DNA of 12,099 bases from Phycisphaerales bacterium (GTDB taxonomy: Bacteria; Planctomycetota; Phycisphaerae; UBA1845). Positions 1-8,279 of the stretch are shown here, in pieces. The position numbers and the translations under genes are program-made. The DNA lies in the NCBI GenBank assembly GCA_030612785.1, contig JAUWNF010000046.1:1-12099 (forward strand), read 5' to 3'. Position 1 is the first letter of the stretch. Each line of letters starts with the position of its first letter. Below the pieces are notes generated by a model, which was not told the origin of the DNA, did no database searches, and was given only the letters and a program-made list of their open reading frames with translations.

Positions 1-45
1 CCGCACAGATTCCGGGTGTAGGGCCGTCTTCGGTCCCGTGGTCTC

Positions 46-98
46 GTAGCGGCCTGCGTCCCGCAGGCCGAACGGCCGGCGGGGACGCCGGCCGCTAC
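46..98. repeat. Palindromic REP-like element, two hairpins inside a closing stem
   Basis: The outer arms GTAGCGGCC (46-54) and GGCCGCTAC (90-98) are perfect inverted repeats. Inside them are two perfect hairpins. GGCCTGCG pairs with CGCAGGCC (51-58 with 62-69, loop TCC), and GGCCGGCG pairs with CGCCGGCC (74-81 with 86-93, loop GGGA). The outer and inner stems share bases, so cruciform and simple-hairpin forms compete. It lies about 110 bases past the stop codon of the squalene-cyclase-fold gene, at the downstream edge of the operon. The same modules recur at 10761-10798 and 11960-12018. It could help end transcription or protect the 3' end, but no T-run follows it on the minus strand. The rest of 1-205 shows no gene. 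Confidence 0.85.
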
Positions 99-205
99 AC
101 ACAGGACGGAAGTCTCCGACCAAAAACGGCACGAGCCCGGCGCGCGCAGGCGGAGCGCTTTCGGGGAGAACGACACTGCGTGAGACGAGCGCTGCAAACA
201 TTGTC

Positions 206-1441
206 CTACTTCTGAAAAATGGGCAGCAGGCGGTTCGGCATCTGGAGAATGATCAAAGCCATGGCGGTTCCATATTCGGTGCCCGCCTGCCCCTGCCAGC
301 AACCCTCCGGCGCCTGCTCCCGGAGCAATTCGTCGCGGATGGCGGGAAACCATTCCCGCCAGTGATCTTCGCCCGCCAGGAGCATGGCCTGGGCCGCGTA
401 GTAGTGGCCGTAGAAATAATGCCCCACGTGCTGCTCCACCGGCGGGCGAAACCTCAACACGTATTCCAGTCCGCGTTCGAGTTCTTCTCCCTGGTAAATC
501 CCGGCGTATTGCAGGGCGGCTACGCCGGCGGCGGAGCGCGCGAAGGCCGAGCCCCCCGTGGTCAGCATGTAGCGAAACCCGCCGTCGGGGTTCTGACTCT
601 TCTTGACGTACGAGGTAGCCTTGTCGATCGTGGACTTCTCCACAAAGATCCCGGCATTGCGAGCGGCGCGCAAGGCCATGATTTCGCAGATGGTGACCGA
701 CAAGTCGGCGTCCGCCCGCACCGGCTGATACCGCCAGCCGCCTTCGGCGTTCTGGGTGGCCACGATCAGGCGGACGGCCTTGCGGAGCGCCTCGCCGATC
801 CGCTCGTCGCGGGTCATGCCATAGACTTCCGCCAGGAACAGGGTGGCGAAACCGTGTCCGTACATCGGCCCGTGTGAGGTCTCCGCCGCGAGCAGGCCGC
901 TCTCCGAGCGATTGTCCAGCACGAATCGGACGCATCCCTCGACGGTGGCGCCGTAGCGACCGCGACCGGGTACGTTGCCGTCCGAGAGGAACGCCATGCC
1001 CGCCAGTCCGGTGATGCCCACGTGCCGACCGTAGTGCGACCTTCCGCCGAAGGAGCCGTCCTGTCCCTGCCGGGCCGCCAGCCACGCCAGGCCCTTGGCG
1101 ATGGCGAGTTGGGTAGCCGGGGGAAGTTCGCCGGTGGCGGCGGTAGTCGGGACGCCGGGGTCACCCATTCCTTCGGGGCTTGTCGATTCAGTTGCTCGTG
1201 ATGTTACCAAATGTAGCGTCACCCCTTGTGGGTGACGAGACACTCCCGAAGGTGGCGTCACCCCTTGTGGGTGACGAAAAACGATGATGCGCCGCCCACA
1301 AGGGGCGACGCTACAGACTAAATCGACAAGCCCTTCAAGCGCGGGGACGGCAATGATCGCCCCGCCCATATCTCCGCAGAGATCGGGTGCCCCGTGCCCG
1401 CACAGCACCAAGCACAAGACTGTCAGAACCGTACACGTCAT
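206..1441 (-). CDS. Prenyltransferase/squalene-oxidase repeat (terpene-cyclase fold) protein, exported, with an in-frame repeat insertion
   Basis: The protein has 411 residues. Residues 1-19 form a hydrophobic export signal (VLTVLCLVLCGHGA) without the usual basic start. Residues 37-89 are encoded by a palindromic repeat element and include two copies of RHPQGVT. The folded part spans about 105-411. It shows alpha-toroid repeats with QW-like motifs: QGQDGSF (125-131), QNAEGGW (230-236), QNPDGGF (283-289) and QAPEGCW (376-382). DADLSVT (244-250) sits roughly where cyclases carry DxDD, but the full acidic motif is missing, so squalene cyclisation is doubtful. A protein-binding or lipid-binding role is as likely. 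The start is supported by an ATGA overlap with the stop of the upstream gene (translational coupling) and by the signal peptide. A later ATG at 1168 would skip the element but lose the signal. Family assignment is firm; function is not known. Confidence 0.88.
   Translation of the reverse strand: MTCTVLTVLCLVLCGHGAPDLCGDMGGAIIAVPALEGLVDLVCSVAPCGRRIIVFRHPQGVTPPSGVSRHPQGVTLHLVTSRATESTSPEGMGDPGVPTTAATGELPPATQLAIAKGLAWLAARQGQDGSFGGRSHYGRHVGITGLAGMAFLSDGNVPGRGRYGATVEGCVRFVLDNRSESGLLAAETSHGPMYGHGFATLFLAEVYGMTRDERIGEALRKAVRLIVATQNAEGGWRYQPVRADADLSVTICEIMALRAARNAGIFVEKSTIDKATSYVKKSQNPDGGFRYMLTTGGSAFARSAAGVAALQYAGIYQGEELERGLEYVLRFRPPVEQHVGHYFYGHYYAAQAMLLAGEDHWREWFPAIRDELLREQAPEGCWQGQAGTEYGTAMALIILQMPNRLLPIFQK
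1170..1336. repeat. MITE-like palindromic element inside a coding sequence
   Basis: Nested inverted repeats are visible. The outer pair is GGGCTTGTCGATTCAGT (1176-1192) against 1317-1333, matching at 16 of 17 positions. The next pair is TGTAGCGTC (1212-1220) against GACGCTACA (1307-1315). Inside are two direct copies of GCGTCACCCCTTGTGGGTGACGA, each itself a hairpin (CGTCACCC pairs with GGGTGACG), at about 1217-1238 and 1255-1276. A third, inverted, diverged copy lies at about 1290-1310. CCTTC occurs at both boundaries (1170-1174 and 1332-1336), exactly 162 bases apart, and could be a target duplication. It encodes no protein of its own, so any mobility would depend on a transposase elsewhere. 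The inverted ends are offset by about three bases relative to the CCTTC copies, so the exact boundaries are uncertain. Confidence 0.8.
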
Positions 1442-2073
1442 CGGTCTTCTTCGCTCTCGGTTAGCGCCCGGTAATACTGCTCGATTTGCGACCGGTATCG
1501 CTCGATGAACTCCTCCTCGATTCCCTGCAGGAGTTCATCGCGGTCGCGCTGGGGCAGATGCCCCCAACCGCGGCGCGCTTCGCGGAACGGCCCGCGGCGC
1601 CTCTGCTCCGCGCCGGGTTCGCTCCCGGTGTCCACGGATTTGCCCGGGTCGCCCCCACCTTCGGCGCCCGTGCCTTTCTTTCCGTCCCGCTCATCCGAAG
1701 GCTCCTCCGGCAGGGCACGCCGCTCGCCCTTGTAAACCTGCCGGCTGCGCGAGGTGGAGCGCTGCTGGAGTGCCATTTTAATGGCATCGTCGAGTCGTTG
1801 GAGAACGTGTTCTTGAGCGGCCTGCGTCTGCGGTCCGGGGTCCAGGTCCCGCACCAGCCGACGCTCCGCATCGGACATGAGCGATGTTACTTGGCTCATG
1901 ATGTCCGCGTCCGTACCGGTGGCCGCCTTGCGGATCAGCCGCTTCGAAAGGTCGTCGTCGCGCCGTTCGTCCGCGTCAGGTGGCGAACTCGGGGGATCGG
2001 CGTACACCGCCCCTGCCGACAAAAGGCAGGCGATTCCGAGGACCCAGATTAGCAGTACGACTACTTGTCTCAT
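1438..2073 (-). CDS. Small secreted protein with a WGxLPxRxRDELLQG C-terminal motif
   Basis: The protein has 211 residues. Residues 1-25 are a classical signal peptide ending VYA, with cleavage predicted before DPP. Residues 42-105 are predicted helical (LIRKAATGTDADIMSQ..., then a segment with TQAAQEHVLQRLDDAI). Residues 106-160 form a charged, Gly/Glu/Arg-rich disordered linker. The C-terminus has WGHLPQRDRDELLQG (170-184) followed by a helix with YYRAL (200-204). From memory, this tail recurs in small exported planctomycetal proteins encoded beside VWA/DUF4175 operons. It has no known enzymatic residues and may bind a partner made by the operon. The gene follows the DUF4175-like gene after a 78-base gap, and its stop overlaps the next start as ATGA. 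The ribosome binding site is weak. No characterised function is known to me. Confidence 0.85.
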   Translation of the reverse strand: MRQVVVLLIWVLGIACLLSAGAVYADPPSSPPDADERRDDDLSKRLIRKAATGTDADIMSQVTSLMSDAERRLVRDLDPGPQTQAAQEHVLQRLDDAIKMALQQRSTSRSRQVYKGERRALPEEPSDERDGKKGTGAEGGGDPGKSVDTGSEPGAEQRRRGPFREARRGWGHLPQRDRDELLQGIEEEFIERYRSQIEQYYRALTESEEDR

Positions 2074-2120
2074 GGTTGCACCGTTTGCCTGCTTGTTCGT
2101 CTCGGCGTCTCTTCTCGTTT

Positions 2121-2140
2121 CCGCTCCCTCACGGTCGCGG
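2121..2140. repeat. Possible dispersed intergenic repeat between operon genes
   Basis: The 78-base gap between the DUF4175-like gene and the small secreted gene contains, on the minus strand, CCGCGACCGTGAGGGAGCGG. I recall near-identical words scattered between genes of planctomycetal genomes, which is why I flag it. Within this window there is only one copy, and its self-complementarity is limited to the CCGC/GCGG ends. It may be a repeat remnant or ordinary spacer. Confidence 0.3.
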
Positions 2141-2151
2141 TTCGGTTCCTT

Positions 2152-5100
2152 CTAATCCCCGGTGCGGGCCTTGCGGGTCACCCGCTTGGTCAACGTGCGC
2201 AATTGCTCTTGTTCTCGCCCCAAGGTTCGAGCCCGGCGGAGGTCCTCTTCGGTAGGCTCCGCCCCGGCAAGGCTCGCGTGCATCTGGGCAGTCTTTTCAT
2301 TGAGCGCCGCCTGCATGGTCCTGATGACGATCAGTTCCGCGACGGGGGGCACGGGCGGCTGATTCCTTGCGACCGCGTCGCCGCCGCCTCCCCCGGCACC
2401 GTCGACAAACTCGTCGGGCGGAGGCAGTTCCTCGATCGACGCGAGGGCGTCGATAAGCCTGCTCAACTCGCTCACGATGCGCTGCTGGTTGTCCACCAGC
2501 ACGTCGTCGAGCCGTCGCTCCGCCAATGCGGCGCGGGCTTGGCCCATCGTTTCGCCGACGCGGTCCAGCACCCAAGTATAGACTACGACGCTGTCCAGTT
2601 CGCTGCGGACCGCCGCGGTTTCCTCGCGAATGTCGGCCTGCTTGGCGGCCAGGCGCGTGGCGCGGCGGGCGGCGGCGCGGCTCAGCCGGCGACGCCCGAC
2701 CATGGCGTTCACCAGTTCGCCGGACGCTCCGTTGACCTCTTCCTGCCGATCGCGAATGTCTTCCAGCTTGTGGCGCGTCTGGGCGAGCGTGTTCTGCATG
2801 ATCCGGTGCTCGGTCTGAGCGGCAAGCAACTGCAGTTCCTCGAGCGCCGCGCGCAACGATGCGACAGCCTCACCCTGGTCGGTGACGACGCCGGCCCTGG
2901 TGGTGGCGCGCAGTTTCCGCTCGGCGCGTTCCATCGGCGCGACCGCTCTCTTCACCGCCGCGCCCGCTCTGGCGGCGGGAGGCGAAGCGCCGATCTCCTC
3001 GCCCAGTTGCCCGGTGTTGCGCCGCAGGGCGCGCTGCTCATCGGCCAGGGCGGCGAAGGCGTCCGCGGCGGATTCGAGTTCGGCCGGCGGAGAAGCCAAT
3101 CCCACCGCCTCCTCGACGGCACCCAGAAGCTCCTCCTGCCTGCGCAAAAGTTCCGCGACCGCGTCCAGCATGCGCTCGACCGATTTGTGCAGTTCCGCCA
3201 GTTCACGCAGTTGGCGGGCTTCCAGCACGGCGAGCACTTTAGTCAGACCTGATTCGACGGCACGTTGTTCGAGCGACGCGGCGGCCGTGCGGTTGTCGGC
3301 CAACGCCGCCGCGGCTTGCTCCATGCGCGCCAACACGCGATGGGCGACGGCCGCCCGGAGAGCACCTTGCAGCGCCTCGCCCGCCGCGGGGTCCCTGGTC
3401 TGTGCGCGCTGGATCAGCGAGCGGCCCTTTTGCATCCACTCGTCCATCTCCCGCGCCAGTTGCCTCTCCCGGCGAACGACGTGCCTGAGGTGGGTCTGCT
3501 GCTCGTCAGTCAGCGCGGCGAAGGGCTTACCAACCGCATCGCGCCCCTGCCGCAGGGCGGCGGCACGCACCTGTTGCTGGCGGTCGAGCAGATCGCGGGC
3601 CTTGGCCACCACCTCCTGGAAGTCTCCCCATCGCCCTACCCAGCGGAGGACCCGTTGAAGTTCGTCGACGGCGGCCGCCTGGGCCGACCGCGCGGCGGCG
3701 AGCCGCTCGCTTGCGCTGTACGACACCTGCTCAGCCAAACGCTCGAGTGCCTGGGCCGCTTGGGTCATACTGCCCGACGCGGTCCGGCGGAGTTGCCTGG
3801 TTACCTCGTCCACTTGCCGTCGAGTCCGTTCGTCGAAAGCATCGTTCAGACGCGCGCGTTCGCCGATCCGCTGGAAGCGCTCGCCGAGGCGCCGGAGTTG
3901 GTCGGCCAACCGGAGTTGCCGCCGCCCCATGCGCCGCGCGGGTTCCAGCCCGCGGGTCATGGACGGGGCTGAGGAATCGCCCGGCTCGGCGGCGGGAGCA
4001 CCGCTCGTTTCGGCCAGCGAGTCAAGTTCATCGCCCAACGCCTCCTGGTCCAGCAGGGCCCGCCGTATGCGGGCTTCGAGCAGAGCGAACTCGTCGCGCA
4101 GACGGTTCTCCAATTCCGTCTTGGCGATAACCTTCAGACGCAGCGGCGGTGAGGTCGTGGACTGCCCCGGCGCGCCCTGGTAGGCGTAATTGTCGGTGAC
4201 TGCCAGCCGGTAAACCAGCACGTCGCCGGCAGCGAGTTCGAGCGGGGCGAGTTCCCACACGTGGCGGAGTTCGGCGATCAGGCCCGAACCCCTCGCGCTA
4301 ACCGGCGGATTGTCGGCCAGAGGCAGATCGATCGGTGCCGAACGATTGAGCAGCTCACCGGTCAACCGGACCTCCCGAATACCAAAGTCGTCCTCGGCGC
4401 GAGCGACGAGGGTGACCGATCCGCTCGGAGCGATTTCGGTTACCGCCGATGGTTCCACCACCGTCACTGCGGGAGGTTCGTCCGGCGTGGCAATCACCCG
4501 GTGGTTCCGCCGCGAGTCGTTCTCGAAACCGTCCCGGTCTTTGAGCACGATTCTAAACGTGTCGCTCTGGCGCAGTTCGAATGAACCGGTTAGACGAGTC
4601 GGATCGTGGTTTTCCAGCTCTAGCCGAACGGCCGGTGCGCCGTCGAACTCCAGGTAGGCGTTAGGCCGCCCCTCACCGTCGATGCCCACAGGTTTGCTGG
4701 AGCGAACCGAGACGGTCAGCGCACTGCCCACGACCGCGCGGACTTCACCGCCCGCCAGGTCTCGTTCCTCCGGGGCGCGCGGTTGCACATAGGCGGGTGC
4801 GACCACCCGCACGCCCGCCTCAAGGACGGTCGGAGGCTTCACCACCGTGACCCGACACGGCGTGTCCGCGGTGCTGGCATCGCCCGCCTCGAACCAGTAA
4901 ACCAGATCGCCGACGAGCGCATCGATAGTGCAGTAGAAGTCGGCCGGTGGCTCGCGCTGCATGGTGAACGTGCTGACGTCTCCATCAACGTCCCGGACGC
5001 GCACGATTCCGCGAAGGTCCTCATCCATTCCCCAGGTGATCCGCATGCGCACCAACAGCGCGTCACCGACTGCCACTTTGGTGGCACTTGGTAGAGGCTG

Positions 5101-5721
5101 AATGTCAACTTTGCGCGGCCACTCGCGGGCGCCGAAGGGTGCGACAAAGCGAGCCAACCCGGTTGCACACCAACCGGGCGCCGCCCAGGCGAGCATCGCC
5201 GCCCCAGCCGCCGCTAACAGAACGATCAGCGCACCCCGGGCGAGGGGCCTACGCGTCAAGGCATTCTCCAACGGTATCGGCTGCACTATTCGAGAGGTGT
5301 TGTCGATCATCCGCCGGATCATGGCCTCCGACCCGAAGGTGCTCCATCCCTCCCGCCCTTGTGGGGGGCACGGAGCGGTGACCTCACCGGCTTCCAAAAA
5401 ACTCACCGTGCTGGTCAGCGCGTCGCCGAGGCTGGGGAAGTATCGTTCGAGGTTGCCGGTCAGCGCGCTCAGCGCAATACGGACACGTAGCGGGCGGACG
5501 ACCCAGTGCAGGATCAACGCGATACACGCCAGTACGAAAGACACGCCGATCGCAAGCCGGAGGACGGAGGGCAACCACAACCACCAGTCGAAGAAAACGA
5601 TCAGAATGAACCCCGACAGCCCGCCGCTTGCGGTGGCGCACAATCCATACAGTACCAGGCGCCGCCTTATGGTAGTGCGTATCCTTCTCAAGCGCCGCAG
5701 TATGTCAGAATCGCTCACCAA
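2152..5721 (-). CDS. DUF4175-like giant membrane protein with a long coiled-coil region
   Basis: The protein has 1189 residues. A basic start (RRLRRIRTTIRRRL) is followed by membrane segments at about 23-44, 53-76 and 162-181. Residues 185-530 look like beta-rich extracytoplasmic domains; EDDFGIREVRL (443-453) is a motif I associate with DUF4175-like proteins. From about 535 to 1095 the chain is almost all Ala/Arg/Glu/Leu/Gln helix, predicted coiled coil. A proline/glycine-rich linker (about 1100-1125, with GGGGG) leads to a final helical segment, PPVAELIVIRTMQAALNEKT. The start is TTG at 5721 or GTG at 5718; an AAGGA site lies 6 or 9 bases upstream. The gap to the upstream VWA gene is 89 bases. 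The architecture suggests a membrane scaffold whose helical arm contacts the other operon products. No catalytic motif is seen. Residues about 113-128 may derive from an inserted repeat. Confidence 0.85.
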   Translation of the reverse strand: MVSDSDILRRLRRIRTTIRRRLVLYGLCATASGGLSGFILIVFFDWWLWLPSVLRLAIGVSFVLACIALILHWVVRPLRVRIALSALTGNLERYFPSLGDALTSTVSFLEAGEVTAPCPPQGREGWSTFGSEAMIRRMIDNTSRIVQPIPLENALTRRPLARGALIVLLAAAGAAMLAWAAPGWCATGLARFVAPFGAREWPRKVDIQPLPSATKVAVGDALLVRMRITWGMDEDLRGIVRVRDVDGDVSTFTMQREPPADFYCTIDALVGDLVYWFEAGDASTADTPCRVTVVKPPTVLEAGVRVVAPAYVQPRAPEERDLAGGEVRAVVGSALTVSVRSSKPVGIDGEGRPNAYLEFDGAPAVRLELENHDPTRLTGSFELRQSDTFRIVLKDRDGFENDSRRNHRVIATPDEPPAVTVVEPSAVTEIAPSGSVTLVARAEDDFGIREVRLTGELLNRSAPIDLPLADNPPVSARGSGLIAELRHVWELAPLELAAGDVLVYRLAVTDNYAYQGAPGQSTTSPPLRLKVIAKTELENRLRDEFALLEARIRRALLDQEALGDELDSLAETSGAPAAEPGDSSAPSMTRGLEPARRMGRRQLRLADQLRRLGERFQRIGERARLNDAFDERTRRQVDEVTRQLRRTASGSMTQAAQALERLAEQVSYSASERLAAARSAQAAAVDELQRVLRWVGRWGDFQEVVAKARDLLDRQQQVRAAALRQGRDAVGKPFAALTDEQQTHLRHVVRRERQLAREMDEWMQKGRSLIQRAQTRDPAAGEALQGALRAAVAHRVLARMEQAAAALADNRTAAASLEQRAVESGLTKVLAVLEARQLRELAELHKSVERMLDAVAELLRRQEELLGAVEEAVGLASPPAELESAADAFAALADEQRALRRNTGQLGEEIGASPPAARAGAAVKRAVAPMERAERKLRATTRAGVVTDQGEAVASLRAALEELQLLAAQTEHRIMQNTLAQTRHKLEDIRDRQEEVNGASGELVNAMVGRRRLSRAAARRATRLAAKQADIREETAAVRSELDSVVVYTWVLDRVGETMGQARAALAERRLDDVLVDNQQRIVSELSRLIDALASIEELPPPDEFVDGAGGGGGDAVARNQPPVPPVAELIVIRTMQAALNEKTAQMHASLAGAEPTEEDLRRARTLGREQEQLRTLTKRVTRKARTGD
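5332..5390. repeat. Possible degenerate palindromic insertion in the DUF4175-like gene
   Basis: Within codons for about residues 111-130, the plus strand has CCCGAAGGTG (5332-5341), an imperfect hairpin closed by GCTCC (5341-5345) and GGAGC (5372-5376), and the word CCCTTGTGGG near its centre. The words CCCGAAGGTG and CCCTTGTGGG both also occur, in the same order, in the element at 1245-1272. The encoded peptide (TAPCPPQGREGWSTFG) is low in secondary structure and interrupts a helical stretch. It could be an old in-frame insertion, or coincidence in GC-rich DNA. Confidence 0.3.
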
Positions 5722-5727
5722 CGCGTG

Positions 5728-5732
5728 TCCTT
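5728..5732 (-). promoter_or_regulatory. Ribosome binding site for the DUF4175-like gene
   Basis: AAGGA on the minus strand lies 6 bases before TTG (5721-5719) and 9 bases before GTG (5718-5716). Both spacings are workable, so this site supports initiation here but does not decide between the two start codons. No ATG is available nearby. Confidence 0.6.
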
Positions 5733-5810
5733 ATGGCTATTACTGGTGCGGTCATTCCTGGCCGGTGCCGCACCGCCGACACACCCATCTTGCCTGTTCT
5801 CCATTCCCCA

Positions 5811-8279
5811 TTAGATCATTCCATGCGCCTTACGCAGAATCCACTCCGAGGTAAGCAACATCGCGAACAGGATAAAGGCCAGCCGGGAATCCCACAGCGG
5901 CTCACTCACGTCGTCGGGTATCCGCACGCTGCGGTCGCGCACCTGGCCGAAAACCTCCGTCAAGCGATCCAGGGCCACCAGCTCGCCTCCGGTTTCCGCG
6001 GCGATGCGTTCCAGGATAGCGTGATCCGCCTCGGGGCGGCGGAATTCCAACGAGGCCTGTTCCACGCGGATCGACGGTGCCGCTCCAACCGGCTGGAAGG
6101 CCGGTTCCACCGGGGTCAGGCCGTCAACGCTGAAAGAAAACGTCCCCGGTCCCGGTGGAATGAACGAACCCTCATAGAGCGGGGAAGCCCCACTCAAACG
6201 CTTGCCGTCCACGTGCGCCACCGGCTGACCATCCTCGTCGTGCACCGTCAGGCGCACCTGCTCTTCGACCCCGGGCAACAGCTCGGGGTCGGTGATCCGC
6301 ACCTGCACGTCCACGCGCTCCCCGAAATGATATCGGCGTTTGCTCGGTCGGATCACCAACCGGTGCTCGGCGTCCGCCGCGTGCGCGGGGCTGAGCGCGC
6401 GGATCACCTGAATCCAGTACCCGTCGTAGATCAACCCGCCAGTCCCGCGGCGCCAGCGCCAGGTGTCATCCGAGGCATGGAACAGCACTTTGCCTGCGCC
6501 GTAGCGACCGGCGACCACCAGTGGCATCGGGCCGTCGTCGGCTTGCTCGGTAGGGTGCTCCAGGAGGACTTCCGCGCCGGGTCTGGGCCCCCGTGTGCGG
6601 GCAAACCAGTACCATCCGGGAAGCGACCGCACTATCGACGCCTCCTCACCCTCAGGCCAGGATTCGTGGCCTTTGGGCGGCGAACCCCCAACGTCGAAAC
6701 GAAACAGCCGGCTGCGCCGCCCTTCGGGGGTCAAACGTGGGGCGAACACGGTAGTCAAAGTTGTGGCGTAACTGCCCAGAAAGTCCGGATCGATGTGTAC
6801 GGGGATGAGCTTTTCCAGTACCGTTCCGCGAAAGCGCTGCGGGACGTTTCGTTCGCCCGCGATAAGCCCAAACCCGCCGCCGTGCCGTCCCACAAAATCG
6901 ACCAGCATCCGGGCCTGCGTCCCCGTCAGCCAGTCACCGGTCGGATCGACGTCGCCGAACAGCACCACGTCGTATTCTTCGAGTTCCTCGGGGGTCTCGG
7001 GGAAGCGGCGGATGGGGGCGGTCCCTTCTTGGGCGAACTCGGCGTCGGCGGCGAGCAGCAGGACACTGGCCCGCATGGTATCCTCGCGGACCAAGGCATT
7101 CTTGAGGTAGCGGTACTCGAATCGCGGCAGTTGCTCCACATACAGAACGCGCGTCGGTCGATCTCGAACCCACACGTCCACCACGTCGATGTCGTTCGCG
7201 GCGTCCGCGTCGCCGTCGACGGACAGCACTTCGACACGATATCGCAGGAGACCCGCGCGCGCCGGCTTGGTGCGCAGCTCGATCTCCTTCGAGGCTACGG
7301 CTCCACCCACTTCGACAGTCTCGGCGGCCACCACCCGGTTCCGGCCTTCTTCCACCAGTTGAACCGTGACCGGCGTTGGCGACGCCAGGCCCGTCGCTTC
7401 GAGCCGGACGTGAACGGCGAAGATGTCCTTGGCGAACACGTTGCCGTCCCACGTAAGCGCGCCGATCCCGACGTCGCGCGGCGGAAGCGGCGAACCGACC
7501 ATCAGCGGATAGATCGGCACCTGCTGCGCCTTCGCCACCACGAGTGCTCCGGCGAGCGTGGTGGGTTCCGTGCTCCGGCCGTCGCCGGCCAGAATCACCG
7601 CCGCCAGGCGACCGCCTTCGGTTCGGCGAAGTACCCCCTCCAAACTGCGGGCCAGATTGGTGGTCGTGCCCTCGGCGGACAGCCCGTTCAATTGCGACAG
7701 GACCGCCTCGAGGTCCGCGGGGTCCGCGGCCGTGCCCAGCGGTTTGGCCTGCCCGGAGAAGTGGTAAGTCCGCAGGTGGTTATGCCTGAGCAATGCGCGC
7801 AGGGCTTCGGCGTCATCCGCGGTCAGCGCCCGGCGAACGAGCTCCAGGCGACTGATTTGTGAAGCGGCCTCACCATCCGCCAGGCGCGCGCCGCGCCTAA
7901 CCCCGTTGGCCAGCGTGGAATCGATGTACCGGTCGGTCTGCGCCATGCTGGCGGACGTGTCGATCAGCAGGGCCACGTGCGAAGGTGACACCCGATTGCG
8001 CTGGAGGATCAACACCGGCCGACAAAGCATCGCGACGACCAGGCCGATGAGCGCCCCCCGCAGGGTCGCCAGCAGGATACGGCGGCTCGAGCGGCCCGGT
8101 TCGCGCTGGTACGCCAGGGTGATAAGCACCAACACCACCAGACTGAGTGCCAAAATCAGCCACCCGGGATAAGGTGAATTCCACCGCAGAAAGACCGGTG
8201 CGTCATGCCCCAACCGAATCTGGTCGAGACCCAGCAGCCATTCCGCTGTGCGAACCATGATGGACCGGTCAGGCGTCAT
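5811..8279 (-). CDS. VWA-domain membrane protein with a glutamine-amidotransferase-like domain
   Basis: The protein has 822 residues. Membrane segments lie at about 38-57 and 68-91, and a last one at 798-815 (AFILFAMLLTSEWILRK). The VWA domain (about 100-265) has a complete-looking MIDAS: DTSAS (107-111), a threonine in GTTTNLA (204-210) and D233 in AGDGRS. A beta-sandwich region follows (270-375). Residues about 376-500 resemble a class I glutamine amidotransferase fold (RVLYVEQLPRFEYRYLKNAL, then GGGFGLIAGE at 467-476). No cysteine sits at the expected nucleophile turn, so the domain is probably non-catalytic. The motif DDTWRWR (604-610) is one I associate with this family. The ATG overlaps the upstream stop as ATGA, indicating translational coupling to the BatA-like partner; AGGA 10 bases upstream may act as ribosome binding site. 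The role is probably extracytoplasmic metal-dependent protein binding. Confidence 0.88.
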   Translation of the reverse strand: MTPDRSIMVRTAEWLLGLDQIRLGHDAPVFLRWNSPYPGWLILALSLVVLVLITLAYQREPGRSSRRILLATLRGALIGLVVAMLCRPVLILQRNRVSPSHVALLIDTSASMAQTDRYIDSTLANGVRRGARLADGEAASQISRLELVRRALTADDAEALRALLRHNHLRTYHFSGQAKPLGTAADPADLEAVLSQLNGLSAEGTTTNLARSLEGVLRRTEGGRLAAVILAGDGRSTEPTTLAGALVVAKAQQVPIYPLMVGSPLPPRDVGIGALTWDGNVFAKDIFAVHVRLEATGLASPTPVTVQLVEEGRNRVVAAETVEVGGAVASKEIELRTKPARAGLLRYRVEVLSVDGDADAANDIDVVDVWVRDRPTRVLYVEQLPRFEYRYLKNALVREDTMRASVLLLAADAEFAQEGTAPIRRFPETPEELEEYDVVLFGDVDPTGDWLTGTQARMLVDFVGRHGGGFGLIAGERNVPQRFRGTVLEKLIPVHIDPDFLGSYATTLTTVFAPRLTPEGRRSRLFRFDVGGSPPKGHESWPEGEEASIVRSLPGWYWFARTRGPRPGAEVLLEHPTEQADDGPMPLVVAGRYGAGKVLFHASDDTWRWRRGTGGLIYDGYWIQVIRALSPAHAADAEHRLVIRPSKRRYHFGERVDVQVRITDPELLPGVEEQVRLTVHDEDGQPVAHVDGKRLSGASPLYEGSFIPPGPGTFSFSVDGLTPVEPAFQPVGAAPSIRVEQASLEFRRPEADHAILERIAAETGGELVALDRLTEVFGQVRDRSVRIPDDVSEPLWDSRLAFILFAMLLTSEWILRKAHGMI

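Noticed and set aside
1217..1276. Short CRISPR-like array from the two direct copies of the CGTCACCC repeat
   Set aside because: There are only two direct copies with a very short spacer, the copies lie inside an inverted-repeat element in a coding frame, and no cas genes are present.
1399..1441. Lipoprotein signal (LVLC) at the start of the squalene-cyclase-fold protein
   Set aside because: The residues before the cysteine do not fit the lipobox L-[A/S/T]-[G/A]-C, and a signal peptidase I site after GHGA is more likely.
2065..3252. Plus-strand open frame (395 codons) opposite the DUF4175-like gene
   Set aside because: It shows no recognisable motif or plausible neighbours, and the minus strand encodes a coherent coiled coil there.
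5733..7862. Long plus-strand open frame (709 codons)
   Set aside because: It is antisense to the well-supported second VWA gene and overlaps the gap before it. Its product is rich in His/Arg/Gln/Pro without domains or membrane segments, as expected for an antisense frame in GC-rich DNA.
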